The notes below the pieces were generated by a model. It was not told the DNA's origin and did no database searches. It saw nothing but the letters and a program-made list of their open reading frames with translations. A program made the position numbers and the translations under genes. A DNA stretch of 10,793 bases from Spirochaetia bacterium (GTDB lineage: Bacteria > Spirochaetota > Spirochaetia > Treponematales > Breznakiellaceae): positions 1 to 10,793 of the forward strand of contig BOBI01000070.1 of NCBI GenBank assembly GCA_026002305.1. The letters are read 5' to 3'. Below are positions 1 to 7,294 of this stretch, piece after piece (within the stretch, counting starts at the first letter, position 1; every line of letters begins with the position of its first letter).

Positions 1-41
1 TAACGCGCCTGACCGCGCATTACCCCGAATTAGGTTTTATT

Positions 42-158
42 ACCAAGTGTCTATTGTGGAGATGTTATACCCGATCCCTTGCCGAACTCGGAAGTCAAGC
101 TCTCTTACGCCGATGATACTGCGCCCCGGAGGCGCGGGAAAGTAGGTAGATGCTTGGT
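42..158 (+). rRNA. rrf: 5S ribosomal RNA
   Basis: A complete 5S rRNA gene of about 117 bases, a component of the large ribosomal subunit. The conserved core around 89-117 is present (CCGAACTCGGAAGTCAAGC and the following GCCGATGATACTGC), as is the 3' part GGGAAAGTAGGTAGATGC. The ends CCAAG (43-47) and CTTGG (153-157) pair to form helix I, extended by G.U pairs. Exact ends are uncertain by one or two bases. The 42 bases before it show no recognisable 23S rRNA 3' end, so I cannot tell whether this gene belongs to a larger rRNA operon outside the window or stands alone. A T-run follows immediately. Confidence 0.95.
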
Positions 159-165
159 TTTTTTT
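121..165 (+). terminator. Possible intrinsic terminator at the 5S rRNA 3' end
   Basis: Helix I of the 5S rRNA is followed directly by eight T residues (158-165). A further short hairpin inside the 5S (GCGCC 121-125 with GGCGC 131-135) lies upstream. A base-paired end followed by a U-run is compatible with termination of the rRNA transcript. However, the hairpin nearest the U-run is the long-range helix I rather than a compact terminator stem, so the efficiency is doubtful and read-through into the efflux operon is possible. Confidence 0.35.
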
Positions 166-187
166 AATATTTTAAACGAGGCTTCTT

Positions 188-1252
188 GTGAAAAAACTAT
201 ATTTTTTGTTACTTGCCTTGATGTTGCTCATTGTATCTTGTAGAAAAGAGGCTGCGAAAACGGTTGAAACTCCGGTTCCGGTAAAAACGCTTAAAATTTC
301 AGGTGATCTTCTTAATAGTGATATGGTCTTTAGTGGTACCATCGAAGCGGGCGATAAAAGCACGTTGAGCTTTTTGAACGCGGGAAGGGTTCTGGAGGTT
401 TTTGTAAACGAAGGCGATGCCGTGGTACGCGGACAGGCCTTGGTGCGTATAGACAGCTCTATCGCGCAGGACACGCAGCGTGCGGCGCAGGCAAAGTATG
501 ACCAGGCTATCGACGCACGGCAGCGCTACGAACCTATGTACAAAGACGGCAATTTGCCGGAAATTAAATGGGTTGAAATTCTTACCGATGTAAAAGAAAC
601 AAAAAGCGCCCTTGACGCAGCGGATAAAACGGTTGACGACTGTGTGTTACGCGCTCCCATTTCAGGTGTTGTCAGCGGCAAAAAAATAAATGTAGGTAAC
701 TCATGTTTGCCGGGTGTGCCCGTCATGGATATTATTGCACTAGGTCACGTAGATGCTCATATTGCAGTGCCCGAAAACAGTATTAAAAAAATTAGTGTCG
801 GACAGAATGCTTCGGTGTGGCTCGCGGATATTACGTCATCCCTTTACGGTTCTGTTCACGAAATCTCGCCGAGTGCCGATGCGCTTTCCAGAACATTTAG
901 TGTAGATGTCTTTATTGAAAACCCGCCGTCCGGTATACGGGCGGGTATGCTATGCAAAGTGTACATTCAAAAAGATGACACGCAAGAAATGGAGGATACG
1001 GCGGTCGGGCTTTCCGTGGTGATTCCATCTCAGGCTATAAATATTGACGCATCCAACAGAGAATATGTATATGTTGTTGATACCGGTAATCGTGTTCACC
1101 GGCAGTATATAACAAATGCGGGTTTTGAGGAAAATGGCATTGTTATCTCCGGCGGTCTAAAAATGAATGATATAATAGTTGTTGATGGAACGCAGAAGCT
1201 AGATGAAAATATGTTGATACAAGTTGATACCGGCGTGAACAAAAATGAATAA
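188..1252 (+). CDS. RND efflux periplasmic adaptor lipoprotein (HlyD/AcrA type)
   Basis: Membrane-fusion adaptor of a tripartite RND exporter: it sits in the periplasm and links the inner-membrane pump to the outer-membrane channel encoded by the next two genes. The 354-residue protein begins with a lipoprotein signal (MKKLYFLLLALMLLIVSC); Cys18 in the loose lipobox IVSC is the predicted lipidation site. The barrel-sandwich (lipoyl) domain is split: the first half is at about 66-89 (GRVLEVFVNEGDAVVRGQAL) and the second at about 152-181 (LRAPISGVVSG), with a helical hairpin at 92-150 between them. Beta-barrel and membrane-proximal domains follow. The start is GTG, preceded by GAGG (178-181) at 6 bases. 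The stop overlaps the next gene by 8 bases (ATGAATAA), pointing to translational coupling. The substrate cannot be read from the sequence. Family assignment is firm; the lipid anchor is a prediction. Confidence 0.92.
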   Translation: MKKLYFLLLALMLLIVSCRKEAAKTVETPVPVKTLKISGDLLNSDMVFSGTIEAGDKSTLSFLNAGRVLEVFVNEGDAVVRGQALVRIDSSIAQDTQRAAQAKYDQAIDARQRYEPMYKDGNLPEIKWVEILTDVKETKSALDAADKTVDDCVLRAPISGVVSGKKINVGNSCLPGVPVMDIIALGHVDAHIAVPENSIKKISVGQNASVWLADITSSLYGSVHEISPSADALSRTFSVDVFIENPPSGIRAGMLCKVYIQKDDTQEMEDTAVGLSVVIPSQAINIDASNREYVYVVDTGNRVHRQYITNAGFEENGIVISGGLKMNDIIVVDGTQKLDENMLIQVDTGVNKNE

Positions 1253-4200
1253 CAAATCATATTTTGAGAACATCTTAAAAAATAAACAAATACCAACGGT
1301 GATTGTTTTTCTTTTATGCCTTGCGGGTATTGTCGCGTTTCTTACAATGCCCCGTCAGCAATTTCCTGAATTTTCTGTTTTGGAAGGGCTTGTTATCGCA
1401 GGTTATCCGGGCGCATCGTCGGAGCAGGTTGACGCGCAGGTTACCAAGCCGCTTTTGGATTATCTTTTTCAATTTGAACAAGTTGACAGGACGCAGACCT
1501 ATACGGTTACAAAAGAAAATCAGTGTGTTGTTTTTTTGTACGTTGTCAAAGGATTAAAAGGTTCACAGATTGATGTTTTTTGGTCAAAGTTGCGGATAGG
1601 TTTAAACGAATTTAAGGTGGATCTGCCCGCTCAGGTTCTTTTATTGGAAGGCGACAACGATTTTGGTAAAACGTCTGCGGTACTGCTTTCGATTTCGTCG
1701 GAGGAACGTTCATACCGCGAACTTGAATCTTATCTGAACAAACTTTCCGATATGATAACCGCGTATCCTGCGGTTGCCAGCGTTGAAAAATACGGTGTGC
1801 AAAAAGAAAAAGTTACCGTTTATGTTGATAGGCAGAGTCTTGCGTTTTACGGAATTGAACCGGCTGTACTTATTTCGCTTTTTCAACTGGAATCGCTTGC
1901 CGAATATGGAGCGAAAATTGAAACACCAACGGTTACGCTGCCTATTCATATCGGGCGGCAATACGCTTCCGACGCGGAACTTGCGGATCAGGTTATCTGG
2001 AGTGCGCCATCCGGTAATGTTGTGCGCCTTAAAGACATTGCCCGCATTGAGCGCGGCTACGATATTGACGGGGCGTTTGTGGAAAGCGACGGTATGCGCG
2101 CGGTTGCGCTTTCCATGGAAATGGCCGGTGGAAACAACATTGTTGAATTTGGAAAACGTGTTGATAAAATAATTGAAACATTTAAGAACGGCGCGCCCGG
2201 AGATATAAAAATTGTCAAAATTTCTGATATGCCCGGTATCGTCAATACAAGCATCAATCACTTTTTCCGTGACTTTGCGATTGCGATTGCATCTGTAGTA
2301 ATTGTTATTATTCTGTCGCTTCCTCTCCATATTGCAGCTGTTTCGGCATTTACCATACCTGTTTCGATGTTGATTGGAATGTTGGTACTTCGTTTTATGG
2401 GAATGGAATTAAACACGGTAACCCTGGCAAGCCTTGTATTGGTGCTTGGTATGGTTGTTGATGATTCACTCGTTGTTATTGATAATCACATTGAAAAACT
2501 CGACCACGGCATGGATCTGTGGACGGCCTCGTACCGCAGTGCGGAAGAACTTTTTATACCGGTGATAACCGCGACGGCGGCTATTATCATGGCTTTTCTG
2601 CCTACAACTGTGTTTCTTAAAGGAATGTTTAAAGAATTTATCGCGCCTGCTCCTGTAACCGTTGCGGTATCGCTTATATGTTCATTGCTGGTTGCGACGC
2701 ATTTTGTCCCTATCCTATCGCATAAGTTTATAAAACATGGCGTCGCGCAGGACGCGGCAAAGGGTAAAAAAAATTTTTTAAGCGTCATGCAGGGTTTTTA
2801 TGAAAAACATATTTTGCCCGCCGCTATCGACAGGCCAAAAACCGCGATTTGTATAGCAATTATATGTATTGCTGCGGGCGGGGGCGCATTCGCGTTTCTT
2901 CCGCGTCAACTTTTTCCAAAATTGGAGCAGAACCAGTTTGCGGCGGAGATTTATTTTCCCGAAGGTACATCCATCAAAAAAAACGCGCAGGTTACAAGAG
3001 AAATATCCGCGATGCTCCTAGAAGATGAGCGGGTCCGGAATGTTATCGCATTTGTCGGGCAGAGCTCACCGCGCTTTAACACATTGTATACACCGCAGTT
3101 ACCTGCGGATAATTATTCACAAGCAATAGTTGTTACAGGAACTTCGGAGCAGACGGTTCAAGTTTTACAGGAATATGACGCGAAATACCGCGACGCTTTT
3201 CCCGATGCGCATATAAGATGGAAGCAGTTGGACTTTCTGCCGGTTGACGCCCCTATAGAAGCGCATATATCGGGCGCCGATACGAATACGTTAAAAGCGT
3301 TTGCCGAAGAAGTGAAAAAAATAATGCGCGAAGAAACAGATGTAATATGGGTGCGCGATGATTGGCGTAATCCGCGTATGAGTGTTGATGTCCGTTTAAA
3401 AAAGGAACAGGCGATGCGTGTGGGCGTTACCCGTGCTTCAATAGCGCTGTCCGTAGCGGCGGGTAAGTCGGGTATTCCTATGGCGTCAATTTGGGATGGC
3501 GGTTATGAACAGCCTGTAATCTTGAAATACCAAAACACCGCCCCCGCCGGAAGTGAAAACTCCGCCACGGATATATTAAATTCATTTGTGATTGCTCCCG
3601 CATTAAAATCTCATGTGTTATTGAGTGAAGTGGCTGATATACAAACAGGTTTCAGCGAGGGGCAGATTGTCAGGCGTAACGGCGTCTATTCAATAACGGT
3701 TTCCGGCGATGTCGAGTTCAAGAAACTTACCGTTCCGGTCTTTTCAACAATCAAAAAAAAGATTGAAAAGCTGCCGGATTATAATAAAGTCAGCGTTGCT
3801 TACGGCGGTGAACATCGAATGGAAATGGAAACTTATATACCATTTGCAAAATCAATCGCTGTAAGCGTTGTCGCGATCTTTTTGATTATGTTGTTTCAGT
3901 TTAAACGCGTAAAAATGGCGCTGTTGGTAATGTTTACAATGCCGCTTTCCATAATAGGCGGAGTTGCGGGCCTGCTTATTATTGGTTACCCATTCGGCAT
4001 GACAAGTTTTATGGGATTCATCGGTATAATGGGAATTGTAGTACGCAACGGTGTTATCCTTGTTAGTTACGCGAATGAGCTTAGGGAGCAGGAAGGCTTG
4101 GATGTACGCGAAGCCGCGCGTGCGGCGGGCAAACGGCGTATGCGTCCCATATTCCTGACTGCGGCGGCGGCCATTGTCGGCGTAGTGCCTCTTATAACAT

Positions 4201-4358
4201 CAGGATCTTCCCTATGGGGGCCATTGGGAACTGTAATCTGCTTTGGTTTAATAGGCGCTACCATTCTAACACTTTACGTACTCCCCGCCGCATATTATTT
4301 ATTCTGCAAAAACGAAGATGTGCAAAAGGAGCAGCAAATTGCCGCGGGTAATATATAA
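1245..4358 (+). CDS. RND-family efflux pump, inner-membrane permease subunit (AcrB-like)
   Basis: Proton-driven inner-membrane pump of the tripartite exporter. Its 1037 residues match the usual length (AcrB is about 1049), and it shows the two-fold RND layout. TM1 lies near 15-35, followed by a large periplasmic domain, TM2-6 at about 335-490, TM7 near 530-558, a second periplasmic domain, and TM8-12 from about 866 to 1025. The TM4 motif GMVVDDSLVVIDN carries the proton-relay pair Asp406-Asp407. The TM10 motif GIVVRNGVILVSYANE has Arg934 where AcrB has Lys940, a substitution also known in other RND branches. The start overlaps the adaptor stop and has no strong Shine-Dalgarno sequence of its own, so translation is probably coupled. 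Whether it exports drugs, lipids or metals is not visible; the metal (HME) TM4 signature is absent, so a hydrophobic or amphiphilic (HAE-like) substrate is the better guess. Confidence 0.95.
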   Translation: MNNKSYFENILKNKQIPTVIVFLLCLAGIVAFLTMPRQQFPEFSVLEGLVIAGYPGASSEQVDAQVTKPLLDYLFQFEQVDRTQTYTVTKENQCVVFLYVVKGLKGSQIDVFWSKLRIGLNEFKVDLPAQVLLLEGDNDFGKTSAVLLSISSEERSYRELESYLNKLSDMITAYPAVASVEKYGVQKEKVTVYVDRQSLAFYGIEPAVLISLFQLESLAEYGAKIETPTVTLPIHIGRQYASDAELADQVIWSAPSGNVVRLKDIARIERGYDIDGAFVESDGMRAVALSMEMAGGNNIVEFGKRVDKIIETFKNGAPGDIKIVKISDMPGIVNTSINHFFRDFAIAIASVVIVIILSLPLHIAAVSAFTIPVSMLIGMLVLRFMGMELNTVTLASLVLVLGMVVDDSLVVIDNHIEKLDHGMDLWTASYRSAEELFIPVITATAAIIMAFLPTTVFLKGMFKEFIAPAPVTVAVSLICSLLVATHFVPILSHKFIKHGVAQDAAKGKKNFLSVMQGFYEKHILPAAIDRPKTAICIAIICIAAGGGAFAFLPRQLFPKLEQNQFAAEIYFPEGTSIKKNAQVTREISAMLLEDERVRNVIAFVGQSSPRFNTLYTPQLPADNYSQAIVVTGTSEQTVQVLQEYDAKYRDAFPDAHIRWKQLDFLPVDAPIEAHISGADTNTLKAFAEEVKKIMREETDVIWVRDDWRNPRMSVDVRLKKEQAMRVGVTRASIALSVAAGKSGIPMASIWDGGYEQPVILKYQNTAPAGSENSATDILNSFVIAPALKSHVLLSEVADIQTGFSEGQIVRRNGVYSITVSGDVEFKKLTVPVFSTIKKKIEKLPDYNKVSVAYGGEHRMEMETYIPFAKSIAVSVVAIFLIMLFQFKRVKMALLVMFTMPLSIIGGVAGLLIIGYPFGMTSFMGFIGIMGIVVRNGVILVSYANELREQEGLDVREAARAAGKRRMRPIFLTAAAAIVGVVPLITSGSSLWGPLGTVICFGLIGATILTLYVLPAAYYLFCKNEDVQKEQQIAAGNI

Positions 4359-5679
4359 AAGACGGGTATGTACATTCCTTTTTTTGGCGGTATGTTTTTC
4401 ACTTTCCGCACAGGGAAAGGTTATCAGCATTGATGAATATTGTACAATGGCGCTTGAGGGAAACAGCGGCGTGAAAAGTGCGCGTTATGCGCAAACAGCC
4501 GCAAACGCGCAAAGCTGGCAGGCGTTCACTAATTTTTTTCCGAAAGTATCAGGCACAGGCGGCGTTCTGGCTCTCAATCTTTTTGGCGGAAAGGCGTCCA
4601 TCGATTTGGATCGCATACTAGGCACAAATATAACCATGAACTTCGATGATAAATTAAGCGGTACAATGCTGGGACTAACCGTATCGCAGGTTATATTTGC
4701 CGGTGGAAGAATATTTAGCACAAATATACTTGCACAAAAGGGAAAAGAGGCATCGGCTTATCAACTTGTTATGAAACAAAACGAAGCTGGGCTTACAGCC
4801 CGTCAAAAATATTTTCAGTATGTTTTATTAAAGCAGGGAATTGAGGTTTTGAATGTGTACAGCGAAACATTGGATGCGTTGTACAATCAGGCGAGTCAGG
4901 CTTTAGAACGCGGCGCCATTTCAAGAACAGATACCTTGCGTGTGGAAGTGAAGCGTGAAGAAATAAATATTCAAAAAGCGGAAATGGAAGATCTTTTTGT
5001 ATTGAGCGGAAAAGATTTAAAATTATTCGCGGGCCTTAATGAAAACGCGGAGCTTAATGTTGTAGAAGACTTTGATGTGTTAGGCGCAATAACCGAGCCT
5101 TCGTTAGATTACGCGGATATTTCGTTCCGCCTGTCGTTGCGCCCTGAATATAAACTGCTTAACATTCAAGCCGAAGCCGCAAAATTAAACGAAATAATTG
5201 CGCTTGGCGAATACGCCCCTTCTATCGAGGCCGGTATCACGATGTTTCGCTCAGATTTTTACAACGGGTATTGGACACCCAGCAAGGCGTTCTATCAAGA
5301 TGCAGCGGGTTTTATTGTATTTAACCTGCCAATCAGCAAGTGGTGGGAAGGCTACCACAAATACGATCAAATGCGCGCGTTGACTCAGGATGCCGTGCAA
5401 AAACGCGAAGACGGAAATAAATACCTGCTTCTTGATATGGAAAATAAATTCATCGCCTACAAAAAAGCATGGCGCAATGTACACCTTGCGGAGCTTGGCG
5501 TTAAATTAGCGCAGGCGAATCTTTCCGCATACAAAGACGGGTATAGGGCGGGAATCAACTCAATGAGCGATTATCTCGAAGCGCTTGGCTTGGTTTACGA
5601 AAACACCACAAAACTCAACCAGTCCAAATCCGATTACTGGCTTGCGCGTACCGCCTTTGAACAATCCTCCGGACAATGA
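4318..5679 (+). CDS. TolC-family outer-membrane efflux channel
   Basis: Outer-membrane factor that completes the exporter. The longest reading frame (453 residues) starts at ATG 4318, inside the pump gene. A better start is TTG 4339, which has AGGAG (4327-4331) seven bases upstream and gives 446 residues with a cleaner signal peptide (n-region PRVIYKRR, then hydrophobic TFLFLAVCFSLSA, cleavage before QGK). The mature protein shows the duplicated TolC/OEP pattern of long amphipathic helices: repeat 1 begins near residue 40 (EYCTMALEGNSGVKSARY) and includes NFFPKVSGTGGV; repeat 2 begins near 278 (EYKLLNIQAEAAKLNEII) followed by YAPSIEAGI. The C-terminal helix pair (AGINSMSDYLEALGLVYE) is typical. 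It overlaps the pump gene by 41 or 20 bases depending on the start, so the three genes form one operon. Confidence 0.92.
   Translation: MCKRSSKLPRVIYKRRVCTFLFLAVCFSLSAQGKVISIDEYCTMALEGNSGVKSARYAQTAANAQSWQAFTNFFPKVSGTGGVLALNLFGGKASIDLDRILGTNITMNFDDKLSGTMLGLTVSQVIFAGGRIFSTNILAQKGKEASAYQLVMKQNEAGLTARQKYFQYVLLKQGIEVLNVYSETLDALYNQASQALERGAISRTDTLRVEVKREEINIQKAEMEDLFVLSGKDLKLFAGLNENAELNVVEDFDVLGAITEPSLDYADISFRLSLRPEYKLLNIQAEAAKLNEIIALGEYAPSIEAGITMFRSDFYNGYWTPSKAFYQDAAGFIVFNLPISKWWEGYHKYDQMRALTQDAVQKREDGNKYLLLDMENKFIAYKKAWRNVHLAELGVKLAQANLSAYKDGYRAGINSMSDYLEALGLVYENTTKLNQSKSDYWLARTAFEQSSGQ
4327..4341 (+). promoter_or_regulatory. Shine-Dalgarno AGGAG and TTG start of the channel gene
   Basis: AGGAG (4327-4331) lies seven bases before an in-frame TTG (4339-4341). 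The upstream ATG at 4318 has only the weak AACGAAG before it. The TTG start also removes seven polar, basic residues ahead of the signal peptide. I take it as the more likely initiation site, still inside the end of the pump gene. Confidence 0.6.
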
Positions 5680-5685
5680 TATTCT
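5657..5685 (+). promoter_or_regulatory. Weak sigma70-like promoter candidate for gnd
   Basis: TTGAAC (5657-5662) and TATTCT (5680-5685) are 17 bases apart, each matching 4 of 6 consensus positions. The site straddles the stop codon of the channel gene and lies 37 bases before the gnd start. No terminator separates the two genes, so read-through from the efflux operon is an equally good explanation for gnd expression. Confidence 0.25.
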
Positions 5686-5710
5686 TTTGTTATCAAATTT
5701 TAAATTATTA

Positions 5711-5724
5711 TGGAGTATATAATG
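5711..5724 (+). promoter_or_regulatory. Shine-Dalgarno and ATG deciding the gnd start
   Basis: TGGAG (5711-5715) is six bases before ATG 5722. The in-frame ATG at 5710 overlaps this site and has only A/T-rich sequence before it, so initiation at 5722 is favoured. Starting there also places the catalytic lysine at 184, in line with the family (Lys183 in sheep). Confidence 0.75.
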
Positions 5725-7173
5725 GCGGATGCTGATATAGGCCTTATCGGGCTGGCTGTAATGGGGGAAAACCTTGTGCTGAATATGGAAAGCAAGGGTT
5801 TTAATGTGTCTGTTTACAATAGAACAACTTCAAAAGTTGATGATTTTTTAAAGGGACGCGGCGCCGGAAAAAAAATTAGCGGGCACCGCAACCTTGCCTC
5901 TTTCGCGCTTTCGTTAAAAAGACCGCGCAAGGTGTTCATAATGGTAAAAGCCGGTCAGGCGGTTGATGACACCATTAACCAGTTGCTTGGGGTCTTGGAA
6001 AAGACCGATGTTATTATCGACGGCGGCAACTCCAACTTTGGGGACACAATACGCCGCTGCGCCCTTGTCGAATCCAAAGGCCTGCTTTATGTGGGATCAG
6101 GCGTTTCGGGCGGCGAGGAAGGCGCCTTAAACGGCCCAAGCCTTATGCCTGGCGGATCCCCGGCGGCATGGCCGCTTGTTAAGCCCATTTTTCAGAAAAT
6201 TTCGGCGCAGGTTTCAGGCGAGGGCCCCTGCTGCGACTGGGTTGGCGAAAACGGCGCCGGACACTTTGTAAAAATGGTTCACAACGGAATTGAATACGGC
6301 GATATGCAGCTTATCTGCGAAGTCTATCAGATTATGAAAGACTACCTTAAATTGTCATACGCCGAAATGCGCGATGCTTTTGATAAATGGAATAAAGGCC
6401 GGCTTTCCAGCTACCTTATCGAAATTACGCGGGATATTCTGGGCTTTAACGATACCGACGGCAAGCCGATCCTTGAAAAAATTCTGGACACGGCCGGACA
6501 AAAAGGCACAGGCAAGTGGGCCGGCATAGCCGCTTTGGACGCCGGGGTGCCCCTTACTTTGATAGCCGAAGCGGTTTTTAGCCGCTGCCTTTCGGCGGCA
6601 AAAGATGAGCGCGTCAAAGCGTCAAAGGTATTTTCCGCCCCGAAAATTACCCCGTGCGCCGACAGAAAAGCCTTTATCGACGACTTGGAAAAAGCCCTCT
6701 ATGCCTCAAAAATCGTCTCGTACACACAAGGATTTTTACTAATGCGCGAGGCCGCCAAAGAATATAAATGGAATCTTAACTACGGCGGCATCGCGTTAAT
6801 GTGGCGCGGCGGCTGCATTATCCGCTCGTCATTTCTGGGCAAAATCAAAGAAGCGTTCACCAAAAATCCAAATCTGGAAAACCTGTTATTAGACCCGTTT
6901 TTTACATCAATGGTGGCAGATGCGGGGGACGCTTGGCGGCGTGTTGCGGCCTCCGCAGCCCTAAATGGCATTCCCGCACCCGCTTTAACCAGCGCCCTTT
7001 CCTATTTCGACGCCTACCGCAGCGAAAGACTGCCGGCTGCTCTTTTGCAGGCGCAGCGCGATTACTTTGGCGCCCATACTTACGAGCGTACCGACAAAAA
7101 ACGGGGTGAATTTTTCCACACAAACTGGACAGGGCACGGCGGTTCAACCAGCGCTTCAACATATTCGATGTAA
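5722..7173 (+). CDS. gnd: 6-phosphogluconate dehydrogenase, decarboxylating
   Basis: Cytosolic enzyme of the oxidative pentose phosphate pathway: 6-phosphogluconate + NADP+ gives ribulose 5-phosphate + CO2 + NADPH. From ATG 5722 it has 483 residues, the usual size of the long form. The Rossmann motif GLIGLAVMGENLVLN is at 7-21, and NRT at 33-35 is the usual NADP-type segment. IIDGGNSN lies at about 98-105, and the substrate motif SGVSGGEEGALNGPSLMPGG follows, with Ser129-Gly130-Gly131. The catalytic segment HFVKMVHNGIEYGDMQ includes Lys184, Asn188 and Glu191 (Lys183 and Glu190 in the sheep enzyme). The all-helical C-terminal domain carries GQKGTGKWAGIAALD, RGGCIIRS and the substrate-binding tail near RTDKKRG, FHTNW. 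No key residue is missing. It follows the channel gene by 42 bases and precedes a separate promoter. NADP preference is inferred from the family. Confidence 0.97.
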   Translation: MADADIGLIGLAVMGENLVLNMESKGFNVSVYNRTTSKVDDFLKGRGAGKKISGHRNLASFALSLKRPRKVFIMVKAGQAVDDTINQLLGVLEKTDVIIDGGNSNFGDTIRRCALVESKGLLYVGSGVSGGEEGALNGPSLMPGGSPAAWPLVKPIFQKISAQVSGEGPCCDWVGENGAGHFVKMVHNGIEYGDMQLICEVYQIMKDYLKLSYAEMRDAFDKWNKGRLSSYLIEITRDILGFNDTDGKPILEKILDTAGQKGTGKWAGIAALDAGVPLTLIAEAVFSRCLSAAKDERVKASKVFSAPKITPCADRKAFIDDLEKALYASKIVSYTQGFLLMREAAKEYKWNLNYGGIALMWRGGCIIRSSFLGKIKEAFTKNPNLENLLLDPFFTSMVADAGDAWRRVAASAALNGIPAPALTSALSYFDAYRSERLPAALLQAQRDYFGAHTYERTDKKRGEFFHTNWTGHGGSTSASTYSM

Positions 7174-7212
7174 ATTGCCGCTATTGCCGCATCCCTGCCT
7201 GAAAAAAATATT

Positions 7213-7241
7213 TTGACGTATCGGGTTTTTTGGTTCATAAT
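7213..7241 (+). promoter_or_regulatory. Sigma70-like promoter of the alanine symporter gene
   Basis: TTGACG (7213-7218, 5 of 6 matches) and CATAAT (7236-7241, 5 of 6 matches) are separated by exactly 17 bases, so transcription should start near 7248. The resulting leader of about 47 bases contains a small GGGG/CCCC stem (7254-7257 with 7262-7265, loop GGAA) before the ribosome binding site. This is the best promoter match I see in the window and implies that the symporter gene starts a new transcript. Confidence 0.65.
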
Positions 7242-7294
7242 AAATGTAAGCGAGGGGGGAACCCCGTAACATATAATGCTAGGAGGCATATTTT

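Noticed and set aside
1..41. Sequence before the 5S gene as a possible 23S rRNA end or promoter
   Set aside because: I recognise no 23S 3'-terminal motif and no -35/-10 pair; the repeated GCGC (5-8 and 15-18) is too short to interpret.
1710..2330. Long open frame (206 codons) on the minus strand inside the RND pump gene
   Set aside because: It is antisense to a clearly conserved membrane protein, its translation is rich in Arg/Asn/Phe without recognisable domains, and it has no independent support. It is a shadow frame.
7272..7277. Perfect TATAAT upstream of the symporter gene
   Set aside because: It lies only four bases before the AGGAGG ribosome binding site, so a transcript starting from it would lack the site, and no -35 element sits 16-18 bases upstream. 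The pair at 7213/7236 is much better.
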